Assembly (NCBI GenBank): GCA_963678675.1
Contig: OY783192.1
Coordinates: 22,386,472-22,450,471, forward strand
Length of the DNA stretch: 64,000 nucleotides
Direction of reading: 5' to 3'
Source: Xiphydria camelus
Taxonomy: Eukaryota; Arthropoda; Insecta; Hymenoptera; Xiphydriidae
The position numbers and the translations under genes were made by a program. The notes beneath the pieces were generated by a model, which saw nothing but the letters and a program-made list of their open reading frames with translations, ran no database searches and was not told the origin of the DNA. Shown piece after piece: positions 1-10,640 of this stretch (position 1 is its first letter; every line of letters begins with the position of its first letter).

Positions 1-385
1 GTTCGCAGTCCCACACCATTTCCTCAAAACAACCTCGCAGTATATCTAATTATAAACCACGGCTACATCACGGAATTACTGTATCTCTTTGAATCCAATA
101 TAATCACAAGTAATATTGTGAGTGCAGTGTTAAATCATTCCAACTAACCGATACGGTTTAAATCCACTACTCCACGTTTTCGGTCACTAGTCGTGTCACG
201 CAGTAGTGCCTTCGGGATTTACGACCTCGAGGAGATCTACTCTTGATCGCACATGTTATAGTTATTAACTTGAAACTGAAGAATAAATGAAGCAAAAATC
301 AATCGCTGTTTAGTCTGTGCAGAGTGTGTCTGGTTTGTGTTGCTCGAGAGGATTTCTTCGGGCGATGAAAGCTATTGTTCAGATT
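1..385. other. Unassigned leading sequence
   Basis: No open frame, RNA gene or clear repeat was recognised here. The composition is mixed and no terminal repeat to the right could be matched. Confidence 0.4.
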
Positions 386-780
386 ATGAGGCGACGCAGT
401 GTCGCACCTCCACTAAGGCGAAGCAACGTTGGGACGCAGTTCAGTGAGGGGACGCAGGGCGACTCACCACAGATTTTGTAACCCGTAGAAATCTATATAA
501 GAGCGAATGTTTGGACGCAGTGTGAGGTGGCGTAGTTTTCACGCGTCGCGAGTCGGCCGAGCGAACGTTGAGACGCAGTTCAGTGAGGTGACGCAGGGCG
601 ACTCACCGCAGATTTTTGTAACCAATGGACATCTATACAACAGCGAATGATCGGACGCAGTGTGAGGTGGCGCACTTTTCACACGCCGCGAATCTGCGAG
701 AGCCTGCGAAGGTCTGCGGTCGAAACACAAAACCGGACGTCATTTTTCGTTCGTGAACTTTAGTTTGTTAGTTTAAGATG
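386..780. repeat. GACGCAG-rich tandem repeat, two ~139-bp units
   Basis: Two units begin near 426 and 565. Each carries GACGCAGTTCAGTGAGG, GCGACTCACC and GGACGCAGTGTGAGGTGGCG. Unit 1 contains a TATA-like TATATAAG at 494-501. The leading word at 386-404 occurs as a reverse complement at 12468-12486, so the block probably belongs to a dispersed element and is not a host promoter. Short frames on the minus strand are by-products of the repeat. Confidence 0.6.
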
Positions 781-823
781 GCATAATGCCGGGTTTACAC
801 GCTTGCAAAATGTTTGTGCGGAC

Positions 824-955
824 TTAAAATGTTATTAATAGTACTAAAGTAATAATAAAAATATATATATTATTATTGTATTATTGTATTATAATTTAAT
901 ACAATTAAATTATTATTATTTTCATTATTACTTTAGTACTAATAATAATATTTTA
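824..955. repeat. AT-rich inverted repeat / ATT microsatellite
   Basis: The word AGTACTAAAGTAATAATAA near 830 returns inverted near 928-946, with TTATTA-type simple repeat between and after it. It reads as a decayed miniature inverted-repeat element or a simple-sequence hairpin. Confidence 0.5.
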
Positions 956-1657
956 AAAATATTACAGTATTATTATTACTATTATTGTTATTATTATTAT
1001 TTCATACAAATATTACTCGTAAAAATATTATTTGCATGACTGTTGTCAAGATTAATGTGAATCATACGATAGTTTTGAGTTCAATGAATTTCTTGTCATT
1101 GAAAATAAAGAGTTTTTGTTTTGAATTTGATAAGCCTAATAATTTATCGTTACTAACTCGAGATTAGAGTGTCTATAGGTATGTTAAATGATCAATTAGG
1201 TATTGATTCCATGTGTATATGATACTTTATTTTTCAACTATATAATATAGTGAATTTTAATTTATTACACTCTGTTATTATTTGCAATTTTCCAGAAAAG
1301 AATTCTTTTTATCAAATACAAATTTATTTCAAGGTTAAGCATTGTATTTAAATGTTTTTGTGAATTTTATTGTATTTAATTGATAATGTGAATTTTTGAA
1401 TGATGAAATGAAATGAATGAAATTCAAGGGTTACTACATTTTATAGCGGTAAAAATCGAATATCCAAACTAATTTAGGACTGCTATTCTATTGAAAAACA
1501 ATGAGCGGATAAACCCTCCTCGCATTTGCACCGTAGACCAGTGTGTTGGAGAAATGCGACACTCCTTGGGACCCTTTGAGCCGTAAATTAGATCTGAAAA
1601 AGTTCGAGATTCCTAGCCGGGACCAGGACCGACCACTTGAGTTTCCTCGGTTCCGAT
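956..1657. other. AT-rich stretch without recognisable genes
   Basis: Low-complexity ATT repeat runs into unremarkable AT-rich DNA. Nothing here could be assigned to a gene or a named repeat; the ~60-codon frames have no recognisable content. Confidence 0.4.
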
Positions 1658-2630
1658 TAGTCCAGTCAAATTTTCGTTTAAATCGAAAAATGAGACATAA
1701 TGGCGAAAACTTGGGAAAAGGTGTGTTTTGATGTTATTAATGGAGGGAACATATTAAAAAAAGAATCCCCCCCCCGGCGAAGTGTGTAAAATTTATTTAT
1801 TGTTGAAAAAATCGGTTCTTCGCTAATATTTTGAAAACTACGTGACCTATTGAAAAATAGTTAAGACAAAAGTTGTAGATAATAAAATTGTCTACAAAAA
1901 AGCTCTTACACTTTTTACCCTATCTTCAATGCCTAACAAGTTAGGACCTCCAGATGAGTTGAAATGTTCAAATATTCATAACAAATCCAAAAATTAAAAT
2001 TTTTGCAATTTTCTTTTTTGTAACCCGTTTAGAAAAATCTCATCATTTTTCCTAGCGAAACCAAATTTTGATTTTCATTGTTGTTTACACATGATTGATT
2101 TTTAAAATTTTAAATGCTTGAATTTACATAGAAATTTGCAATTAAAAATTTTTTAAATTATACCATCGTTTATTTAAGATTGTTTCTGAATAAAAAGATA
2201 AATAGCAATTCAACGTGTCTCATCCGGTTTGCAAGATATGCTAAATTGAAAAGGAAGGAGATTTATGCGATGATCACCACTGACTACACAAACTGTGCCA
2301 AACATATAGACGTTTGTGTGCGCGCGCTGCTGCAGTTGGCTGCGAGTGTTAGTGAGGCAGAGGGTTGGTCTCGGCGTTTCGGAGTAACTGTTCCGTTGCA
2401 GGGGATTCGTAGCATCGTGACCATGAATACCTCGCCAACCTAGTAGCCCAGGCAGTGTGCATTATCTTATTTCCATTAGCTTCTTTCCAGCGCCTCCTAG
2501 GTAAACGGTTCTATTTTTGGTTGATCAACAAAATTGATTCAATTTCATTGAACAGTGCTTGGAGAAACAAATTTTTGAAAATCGCGTAACGCGCGCGTTC
2601 CCAGTGTCTGGAATTGGCGTACGTTATGTC

Positions 2631-2712
2631 ACCAATGCTTCGATAGCGTAACGGTCAAGTTGCCGGGCTGGGAGTCTCGATGTCGTGGGTTCAAATCTCG
2701 TTGGTTTTTTTT
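2631..2712 (+). other. tRNA-like module 1 (Pol III A and B boxes)
   Basis: An A-box-like TAGCGTAACGGT lies at 2644-2655 and a B-box-like GGGTTCAAATCTC at 2687-2699. A T-run follows at once from about 2704 and could terminate Pol III. A five-pair T stem (GTGGG with CTCGT, allowing G-U) can be drawn. The 5' acceptor side is offset, so this is a tRNA-derived, SINE-head-like sequence and not a functional tRNA. Confidence 0.6.
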
Positions 2713-3484
2713 TCTTTTTTCTTTATTAACTTTTTTTTTCATTTGATTGCACCACTTCTTGTTATAGAAAGTGGTTTACATTACCGAATAAAATAATAGT
2801 TTCAATGTTTTTCATAGTTTTACATTATTTTCTTCCTTATTGAGATGAACCAATATTATTTGTAACAACAGTTGGAAACATCGTTGCGTTTTTTTTACTC
2901 TTACATTTCGTCATAGGAATTTTTGGCTGCCGAAGATTTTGTTCATAATTTTGGGTGATAGTTGTCAAAAAAACATTTGAAGCACACCGTATTTTGACAC
3001 CATAAGCATTTATTTTGACGAATGGGATTTTGCCACACGCACATTTACACTTTAAAAGCGTTATGGAAAAGCAAATTTCATTGTTTCAGTCAGTGTTTCA
3101 AATGTTTTTTCGACAATTATCATCCAAAATCATGAACAAAATTTTCGGCAGCCAAAAATTCCCATAACAAAATGTAAGAGCAAAAAAAATGCAACGATGT
3201 TTCCAACTGTTCTCATAAATAATATTCTGCCCTGCTAAAATAGGAAGTCTTATGTGCAAAAACATCGATTTTTTGCTTTTTTGGCTATTTGAACATATCG
3301 TAATGTGTTAAAGTGTAGATACGACTTCCTGTCTTAGCACGGCAGTATTGGTTAACCTCAATGAGGGAGAAAAAAATGTAAAACTATGAACAAAATTGAA
3401 ACTATTATTTTATACGATAATGTAAACCACTTTCTATAACAAGAATGGGTTGCAATCAAATGAAAAAAAGAGTTAACAATGAAG

Positions 3485-3565
3485 AAGAAAAAACCAACAA
3501 GATTTGAACCAACGCCATCGAGACTCCCAGCCCGGCAACTTGACCGTTGCGCTATCGAAGCATTG
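3485..3565 (-). other. tRNA-like module 2 (Pol III A and B boxes)
   Basis: This is the second copy of the module, on the minus strand at the palindrome centre. The B-box is GGTTCAAATC (complement at 3501-3510) and the A-box TAGCGCAACGGT (complement at 3543-3554). It differs from copy 1 at several bases, but both boxes are intact. Confidence 0.6.
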
Positions 3566-4254
3566 ATGATATAATGTACGCCAATTCCAGACACTTGGAA
3601 CGCGCGCACGGCGCGTTTTTCCAAAAAATTTGTTCTCAAAGCACTGTTTCAGAGATGATTTTTTCTCATAGATATGTTCAAATAGCCAAAAAAGCAAAAA
3701 TCAATGTTTTTGTAGATACGACTTCCTGTCTTAGCAGGGCAGAATATTATTTGTGAGAACAGTTGGAAACATCGTTGCATTTTTTTTGCTCTTACATTTC
3801 GTTATGGGAATTTTTGGCTGCCGAAAATTTTGTTCATGGTTTTGGATGATAATTGTCGAAAAAACATTTGAAACACTGAATGAAACAATGAAATTTGCTT
3901 TTCCATAACGCTTTTAAAGTGTAAATGTGCGTGTGGCAAAATCCCATTCGTCAAAATAAATACTTATGGTGTTAAAATAGGGTGTGCTTCAAATGTTTTT
4001 TCGACAACTATCACCCAAAATTATGAACAAAATCTTCGGCAGCCAAAATTCCTATGACGAAATGTAAGAGTAAAAAAAACGCAACGATGTTTCCAACTGT
4101 TGTTACAAATAATATTGGTTCATCTCAATTAGGAAGAAAATAATGTAAAACTATGAAAAACATTGAAACTATTATTTTATTCGGTAATGTAAACTACTTT
4201 CTATAACAAGAAGTGGTTCAATCAAATGAAAAAAAAGAGTTAATAAAGAAAAAA

Positions 4255-4336
4255 GAAAAAAAACCAACGAGATTTGAACCCACGACATCGAGACTCCCAG
4301 CCCGGCAACTTGACCGTTGCGCTATCGAAGCATTGG
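4255..4336 (-). other. tRNA-like module 3 (Pol III A and B boxes)
   Basis: This is the mirror partner of module 1. The B-box complement is at 4271-4280, the A-box complement at 4313-4324, and a T-run follows the module on the minus strand (A-run at 4250-4262). It keeps the same CCGGGCTGGGAGTC core. Confidence 0.6.
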
Positions 4337-5324
4337 TGGTATAAGGTACGCCAATTCCAGACACTTGGAACGCGCGCGTGACGCGATTTTCAAAAATTTG
4401 TTTCTCCAAGCACTGTTCAATGAAATTGAATCAATTTTGTTGATCAACCAAAAATAGAACCGTTTACCTAGGAGGCGCTGAAAAGAAGCTAATAGAAATA
4501 AGATAATGCACACTGCCTGGGCTACTAGGTTGGCGAGGTATTCATGGTCACGATGCTACGAATCCTCTGCAACGGAACAGTTACTCCGAAACGCCGAGAC
4601 CAACCCTCTGCCTCACTAACACTCGCAGACAACTGCAGCAGCGCGCGCACACAAACGTCTATATGTTTGGCACAGTTTGTGTAGTCAGTGGTGATCATCG
4701 CATAAATCTCCTTCCTTTTCAATTTAGCATATCTTGCAAACCGGATGAGACACGTTGAATTGCTATTTATCTTTTTATTCAGAACCAATCCAAAATAAAC
4801 GATGGTATAATTTAAAAAATTTTTAATTGCAAATTTCTATGTAAATTCAAGCATTTAAAACTTTAAAAATCAATCATGTGTAAACAACAATGAAAATCAA
4901 AATTTGGTTTCGCTAGGAAAAATGATGAGATTTTTCTAAACGAGTTACAAAAAAGAAAATTGCAAAAATCTTAATTTTTGGATTTGTTATGAATATTTGA
5001 ACATTTCAACTCATCTGGAGGCCCTAGCTTGTTAGGCGTTGAAGATCCTAGGGTAAAAAATGTAAGAGCTTTTTTGTAGATAATTTTATTATCTACAACT
5101 TTTGTCTTAACTATTTTTCAATAGGTCACGTAGTTTTCAAAATATTAGCGAAGAACCGATTTTTTCAACAATAAATAATTTTTTTACACACTTCGCCGGG
5201 GGGGATTCTTCTTTTAATATGTTCTCTCCATTAATAACATCAAAACACACCTTTTCCCAAGTTTTCGTCATTATGTCTCATTTTTCGATTTAAACGGAAA
5301 TTTGACTGGACTACAACTCGTGAC

Positions 5325-5535
5325 GTCACGTACCAGTGCCGCCCATAAAAGCCTAGACAGACATAGCCGAACCGCGCCCGCGCCGCGCCTGCACCGAGTG
5401 TTGGCCATTACACGGTGAGAAAGTTACAGAACGGAATAGAACCGCCCAGTTCCCACCTAACCGCGACACCGCGCCGACACCACCGCACAGAGCCCGCACC
5501 GCGCCGTTTTACTTTTTGACGGGCACGGTCGGATG
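5325..5535 (-). repeat. GC-rich 3' subterminal region of piggyBac copy 1
   Basis: The minus strand carries GCGGTTAGGTGGGAACTGGG followed by GGCTATGTCTGTC-type sequence. It matches the region downstream of the second piggyBac remnant (19700-20560), where a fold-back element is inserted. Repeated GCGCGG words suggest transposase-binding subterminal repeats. The outer terminus was not located. Confidence 0.5.
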
Positions 5536-5709
5536 TACGAAGTTTCAATCTGTTCTTCCTATAAGAGCTTCATACATATTCTTATGAAATAAATGTTGGT
5601 TTTTAGAAAAAAAATTCTTAATTTATTAAAGGAAATAATTCTCAATATAATTTCTTATTTCTAATAAAATAATCAAACATATTTTTATGTTTATAAATTA
5701 AATAATCAA

Positions 5710-6300
5710 TTAATTACAATTTTTACATATTATGACTGGTTTCTCTTTGATGCATTTTCCGCAGACAAATTTTTTTACAAATTATGCAAGTTTTAATGGT
5801 TCTATTATCCGTGTACCTACAATCTTATTTGGCATTTTCTTCGTGATTGGGAATTATTGCTTGGGCTGCTTGATGTTCCTTCTTGAAGGTTTTCCCTTTC
5901 TTCTTCAAGGAATTCGTTATACTCTGTGACGAGTCCATCAGCAAGTATCTACACTTCAATTATTAAAATATTTACACAGTTTTCTAAACTTATTTCTGGA
6001 ATTTTTAAATTCAAGTTAACTTTAAAGTCAATTATTTCAGACCGACCAAAAATGCACGTAAACCCTTTTACTTCCAGGCCCCTCAATTGTAACAGGAAAC
6101 GCTGCCTTGGCATCTTTATTCCAGTTGTTGCCTGATGGAGTATCCGTGCATTGATTTCAGCGAAATCCAGGATATTGAAAAATACGTGTACAGGCCATCT
6201 ATTGCATTTTGATTTCACGCTATATTTTTGCGCCATTTGGTGAACCATATCGACGCTAAATTTAGTTTTATTATAATGACTAATTGTTTCGAGTGTTAGC
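5710..6300 (-). pseudogene. piggyBac-type transposase, C-terminal fragment (copy 1)
   Basis: The minus strand reads as the end of a piggyBac (DDE_Tnp_1_7) transposase. A VHQMAQKYSVKSKCNRWP block is followed by VFFNILDFAEINA, then an acidic linker (EYNEFLEEE), and near the end a cysteine-rich tail (CIIC...CGKC...CKNC) of the kind that binds zinc at piggyBac C termini. The catalytic domain upstream is missing. Several frameshifts and a TAG at the linker/tail junction show it is dead. A homologous fragment in the opposite orientation lies at 19041-19633. Confidence 0.8.
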
Positions 6301-6426
6301 TCGGCCCGTCAAAATACTGATTGGATCAAATCCTTTCCTTCTCCCTTTTTATTACTATATATTATATTATCTCTCAATTCTATAAAATAGTTTTTCGGAT
6401 CGACGACCGACCGAACTATCCGAAAC

Positions 6427-6459
6427 CACCGAACATAGACTAGACAAGAAGGGTCACTC
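6427..6459. repeat. 33-bp inverted repeat, left copy
   Basis: The sequence containing GAACATAGACTAGACAAGAA is found exactly inverted at 10518-10550. The pair brackets the first pogo-like cluster. It could be the TIR of an older element that received the later insertions; no target duplication was recognised. Confidence 0.55.
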
Positions 6460-6657
6460 GGCGTCGGTACTTTGAAGTTGGGACTACAGAGGCGAGCCGC
6501 GTTGCTGGACGCCACATGTTCGGTGTCGACGTTTACCGTACTTCGTGAGCGACTACACCGGGTGGCAAGTAGAAATGAATTTTGAAGTATCGGTAGAATT
6601 TAATTATTTATTAAACTGTTCAATCGAATTTTACTTTTGTTAAAATAAGACTATATA

Positions 6658-7590
6658 GGGGAAGGTGGGGCAAGATGGGGCCATGGGGTAAGATGGGGTA
6701 CCCGTTATTATTTATGTTAATAGTGGTGCCAACTTTCAAACTACCTCAAAAATGGCTTGGGAATACGCCTATTAGTGTTTGCTGTAAGTCTGGCGACGCT
6801 AGCGCCAGTTATTCTCATGTTGTCATAGAATATATATGTCGTGCTATATGTCCTAAGAGATTGCTATTTTATTCGAAGCTGATTTCAGTGCAGTTATCGT
6901 AAGTACAGTGCCATTTTAATATAAACTGCATGCCTTTGCTTAATATTTGCTTCTTTATGATTAATATCATGTATAGTTAATATAATTTTGTTTAAAGTGT
7001 AAGCAATTTGAACACATTTAATCTCAAAATGTCATGTAGGGGTAAGATGGGGACATATATACGGGGCAAGATGGGGGCGTCTATGGAAGGTCGACTTTTT
7101 GGTCTTTCTACTTCTGACTTGAAAAAGTTAGCATATCAGTTGGTGATTCGAAAAAACAAAGAACACCCTTTTAACTTCGATAAAACTGAAGCTGGAAAAG
7201 AATGGTTGTGGTTGATTTTTAAAAGAAATTCAAGTTCATCACATTTAGAAAGCCTGAGTGAATATCGGAAGCTCCAGCACATTACTCCTGTGCTGGAGAA
7301 GAGGAGAAAAATAACGATGTGGCGCACGTTTGCGTATTCCGTAATTAGTTCCATACGTATATATGGTACCCCATCTTGCCCCGTAGGTGGGGCAAGATGG
7401 GGACTTTTAGATGTTTTCATTATAATTCGTTTTAATGTTCATAATCACTTTTAGTCGCTCTTCTGTATATCGAATATAGTCAACAACTTATTGAACAATA
7501 CGAAGTGCAATTGTTCATTCAATTTCCTGGGAAAATTAATTTTCTAGAAGCAATTGAACTTTAAGTACCCCATCTTACCCCACCTTCCCC
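6658..7590 (+). mobile_element. Pogo-like element 1 (GGGGCAAGATGGGG family), 933 bp
   Basis: The ends are inverted repeats starting GGGGAAGGTGGGGCAAGATG, with TA on both sides (6656-6657 and 7591-7592). The terminal word GGGG(C/T)AAGATGGGG recurs inside near 6688, 7039, 7061, 7370 (inverted) and 7389. The only coding remnant is the CENP-B-type HTH segment. This is an internally deleted derivative of a pogo/Tigger-like transposon. Confidence 0.8.
7083..7454 (+). pseudogene. Pogo/Tigger-like transposase fragment: CENP-B HTH only
   Basis: From the ATG at 7083 the frame reads MEGRLFGLSTSDLKKLAYQL and then a segment ending AGKEWLWLIFKRN. This is the CENP-B-type DNA-binding helix-turn-helix that follows the psq HTH in pogo/Tigger-like transposases. 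After FKRN the family pattern is lost and the DDE domain is absent. The frame continues open into unrelated sequence and overruns an internal copy of the terminal word. The fragment could still bind DNA, but there is no evidence that it is expressed. The open frame extends upstream to 7008. Confidence 0.7.
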
Positions 7591-7786
7591 TAATACTTTG
7601 CAATTAACGTCACCAATCAACCATAATAATTGTGTTTCATTATTAACCGCTTAACTTAAAAGCTCGAGATAACTCGAGCTTTTAATTTTTGCATAAACTT
7701 AAAAGCCCGAAAATACTGGTGTATCATGAAAATATCCTGTTTATAATTTTTTCCCTAAATACGAGTATAGGGTAAAGTAGGGTATA

Positions 7787-8700
7787 GGGTAAAGTCGGTA
7801 AATACGCCCCACATTTCAAAAAAAAATCATAACTCGAAGCATTTGAAATAAACTTTATTTTAAAAAACAACAAAAATTTGGCAGGACATTACACTTCTTA
7901 AAAAAAATAAAAATACGACAAAAATTATCAAATAGCTTCTACAAAAAATAAAAAACCATTCACGTCAAATGGGGCGTATTACCCACCCCAGGGGGAAATA
8001 CGCCCCATATACTTAATCGCCTTATGCAGATAAATTTTTGGCACAAACATCACAAACTGTGCCATGGGAGGTGCACGTTTCATGTAGCCATCCACGACAT
8101 GCTGTGCATTGAATCCAGTCCACTTTGGACTTCGTGGTGTAATAGTGGTCTCGACATTTGACGCAAATATCTTCCGCCTCGTCAGAGAGTTCGTCCGACG
8201 ATTCCAAAGGTAGACACATCTCAGAATTTGATGACGACTCCGAATTTTGACTCTTCTGGCCTTTTTCTGCATTCCCTGTACATCTTTTATAATTGGCTGG
8301 CTCTAGGTGGGGCGTATTTCCAAAACCGGGGGGAAATACGCCCCACCGTTTAAATCTCCACACGCTACAGGTGCTAACAATCTACATGTTTCAGTTTTTA
8401 GTTTAATAAACGTACTTTCTGACGCCGTACTTGAAACTTACAAAATACACAATCACAACTCAATAATTCGGTATCTATAAACTTACGAGCAAATTTGTAG
8501 TACTCAAAGACACCAAATTATTCACAAAACAAATTTTATTTCCACAACGCTAGCTGAAATCTTAATAAGTGCGCGAGTTCTCTGGTAAGACACAGACATT
8601 CGACTGATGACTACCGCCTCAGCGACATATACCGACGCATAATGTAGTTTCCATGTACTGGGGCGTATTTCCTCCCGGGGCGTATTTACCGACTTTACCC
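7787..8700 (-). mobile_element. Pogo-like element 3, copy 1 (GGGGCGTATTTCC family), 914 bp
   Basis: The perfect ends are GGGTAAAGTCGGTAAATACG and its complement, with TA duplications at 7785-7786 and 8701-8702. It sits in the left terminus of element 2. Palindromes built from GGGGCGTATT(T/A)CC and its complement flank the coding block (7968-8004 and 8310-8345). A second copy of exactly the same length lies at 11056-11969. Confidence 0.85.
8022..8310 (-). CDS. PHD-finger C-terminal exon of a pogo-like transposase (copy 1)
   Basis: The minus-strand frame reads through a serine/glutamate-rich linker (SSSNSEMCLPLESSDELSDE) into a C4-H-C3 PHD-type zinc finger: CVKC, then WIQCTAC, WLHETC and CDVC, ending at a stop at 8022. 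Fingers of this kind close many insect pogo/Tigger-like transposases. No HTH or DDE domain is present. The open frame runs upstream to 8363, but that part is translated terminal palindrome and uses no ATG, so I give only the recognisable exon. It would need splicing or a captured promoter to be made. Confidence 0.6.
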
Positions 8701-9152
8701 TATTGTACCGTCGGCTAAATCGTACCGCAGTGTTATTTCGAAATTGGTGCGTAAAAAATGCTAGCCAACGACTTACATTCAAAACTTAGTACACTGTCTG
8801 GCCACCAGTGTGTTTTTGCATCAGTCAGTTAACCGGTTTTTATTCCGTACGAGTGTTTCAGTTCGCGGCCAGTTGCATCTAGTTTTCAAAAATCATTTAC
8901 AAGGAGTTCAAAAGACATCAAGTAAGTTTAGATATACATATGACTAATTTTTAGAAAGGATGTTCATTTTTCTTTGTTTTCAATATATCAAATTTCACAT
9001 AATCTCACTTAGTTCTGACGAAATAATACATGATTTAAAATCAGGTTAGTCGGCTATATTGTACCTCTAGGCTATTGGGTAAATTGTACCGGTACAATTT
9101 ACCCAAATAGATTTTTAGCATAGTCTTTATAAATAGTGTTTGTATTGAAGTA

Positions 9153-9365
9153 ATGGAGAAGAAAAGAAAATATGGAGAGTGGGCGGAGGAGGACATGGAG
9201 AATGCCATAAAAGCTTACAGAGGAGGTCAATGCGGTCTAAACGAGACTTGTCGAAACTTCAATATTCCACACAAAGCCAGCACATTAAAAAGATATTTAT
9301 TATCTACAAACCTTAGAGCCAATGTGAAAACAAAAAGTATTTGGGCGTACAACAACTTTGTCTGA
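9153..9365 (+). pseudogene. Pogo-like transposase N-terminus: psq-type HTH
   Basis: The ATG at 9153 starts MEKKRKYGEWAEEDMENAIK and runs into NETCRNFNIPHKASTLKRYL, the Pipsqueak-type HTH found at the N terminus of pogo/Tigger-like transposases. The reading then shifts by one base near 9340. In the alternative frame it continues TLSEEMKNQLVAHILKLEE, the expected linker to the CENP-B HTH. A second shift occurs near 9430, before the next block. The element is therefore frame-broken, but the order of domains is kept. Confidence 0.7.
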
Positions 9366-9410
9366 AGAGATGAAAAATCAGCTGGTAGCTCATATTTTAA
9401 AACTAGAAGA

Positions 9411-9749
9411 ATGTTTATTTGGTATCACCCCATTACGGACGTGAGAAAGCTGGCTTACCAGTTAGCAGAAAGGAACTCTGTTCCGCATAATTTTAACCAC
9501 GAAAAGCAAATGGCGGGCAAAGACTGGTATTATGCTTTTATTCGAAGACATAAAACCCTAAGCAGCGCAAAGTGCAGACGTTTTTCAATTATAGTTAACG
9601 AGAGCGAATGGTACTGTGAAGTTTGTGAAGAAGTCTCAGTGGAAGACATGCTAAAATGTTGTAATAAAAAATGTAACAAGTGGTTTCATGAGAAATGTGT
9701 CAAAGCAAAATCTTCAAAAAAAAGTTTTTGTGTCCATTTTGCACCTTAA
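9411..9749 (+). pseudogene. Pogo-like transposase: CENP-B HTH joined directly to a PHD finger
   Basis: The frame contains DVRKLAYQLAERNSVPHNFN and AGKDWYYAFIRRH, a CENP-B-type HTH. About 20 residues later comes EWYCEVCEE, then LKCCNKKC and KWFHEKC, a PHD-like finger. The whole DDE catalytic domain that should separate them has been deleted. The final CxxC of the finger reads CVHF, so one zinc ligand is replaced by phenylalanine, a one-base change from cysteine. The product would bind DNA without catalysing anything. Confidence 0.65.
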
Positions 9750-10174
9750 ACTAATTTTTGCGCTGTCCATAAATTAGAGGCTTAGTATTTAGTTATTTTC
9801 AATGTTTATATAGGCATGTAAGTTTTCCAATCCTGTATTTTCACTTAATGTTTTGTAAAATGAATAAATAGGTACATCACAAGAAGCCTTGTATTTTAAC
9901 ATTTCTGTATATTTTCAATATATTTTCAGTCAGGTACAATTTAGACATCCCGTGGTACGATTTGACCGACAGGTTGGTCAAATTGTACCATTTTCAATTT
10001 TTTTTAAATTCAAATTTTAACATGCTAAAATTTTCGTTCCATACAAGATTTAGTAAATTTATTGCAATACAACACATTAAGATTGATCTGATATTTTCAT
10101 CCGGTACAAAATATTCAAATTAGCAATTTTGAATGAGATTATATAAAGTAGGTACAATTTACCCAACTTTACCC

Positions 10175-10640
10175 TACTCGGGATTTTAATATAACCTTCC
10201 TTCAATATTATTTAATTACCCCTTATATTAATTAATTAGTGACATTATTGTTTGCAATAATCTATATTCATAATAAAGTTTGAAATTTAGCAATTAAAAA
10301 AATTGGAAAAATATGGACAATGTTTTATAAAATAATTGTTAAATTAACCGGTTAAACACACCGGTATAGTTATCCGATCGTCAATGCCCCCGCGCGATAT
10401 GTACGACACCCCGTATAAGAGTTCCGCCACCGCGCGCGCTAAAAATACCCCAAAATCTCCCAAAAAAGAGTGGCGACAGAGAGTGAGCGAGACAAGCAAC
10501 ACTGGGGGCGTGGCTTAGAGTGACCCTTCTTGTCTAGTCTATGTTCGGTGCCGAAACCCACCCCACCAATCGCCCACTGACGCATCGGTCCACCTATCGC
10601 CTACCGCGGCGTCCTCCACCAAGCACGTCCCCCCCACCAC
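10175..10640. other. Interval with inverted-repeat partner, otherwise unassigned
   Basis: AT-rich to about 10380, then CpG-rich. It includes the right copy of the 33-bp inverted repeat (10518-10550) whose partner is at 6427-6459. The overlapping frames through the GC-rich part on both strands show no family pattern. Confidence 0.4.

Larger units (their letters stand above)
1660..5311. mobile_element. 3.65-kb TA-flanked fold-back element with tRNA-like modules
   Basis: The sequence is a giant inverted repeat: positions on the left arm and their partners on the right sum to about 6970 from the ends (GTCCAGTCAAATTT at 1660 and its complement at 5311) inward to GCCCTGC at 3229 and GCAGGGC at 3740. 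A TA dinucleotide flanks both ends (1658-1659 and 5312-5313), as expected for Tc1/mariner-class integration. No transposase is present. The arms carry an 87-codon open frame twice, in mirror image, which I do not regard as a gene. The central ~400 bp is a further copy of the tRNA-like module with its flanks. The element is presumably non-autonomous. Confidence 0.8.
7770..10174 (+). mobile_element. Pogo-like element 2 (GGTACAATTTACCC family)
   Basis: The inverted ends are GGGTAAAGTAGGGTATA at 7770 and the complement of GGGTAAAGTTGGGTAAATTG at 10174, with TA flanks at 7768-7769 and 10175-10176. The left terminus was split by element 3 (7787-8700), so the original element was about 1.49 kb. The terminal word recurs internally, for example as GGGTAAATTGTACC with its complement near 9079-9106, and again near 9932-9990. 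It encodes HTH and PHD pieces of a transposase with the catalytic core deleted. Confidence 0.8.

Noticed and set aside
2631..2705. A genuine tRNA gene
   Set aside because: A and B boxes are good, but the 5' acceptor strand is out of register with the T arm, so a standard cloverleaf does not form.
2180..4788. Two identical-looking 87-codon ORFs at 2180-2443 (+) and 4525-4788 (-)
   Set aside because: They are mirror copies created by the palindrome; conservation follows from the inverted repeat and there is no recognisable domain.
8022..8363. 113-residue protein starting MWRFKRWG
   Set aside because: The first ~17 codons translate the terminal palindrome and the start is not ATG; only the PHD part is credible.
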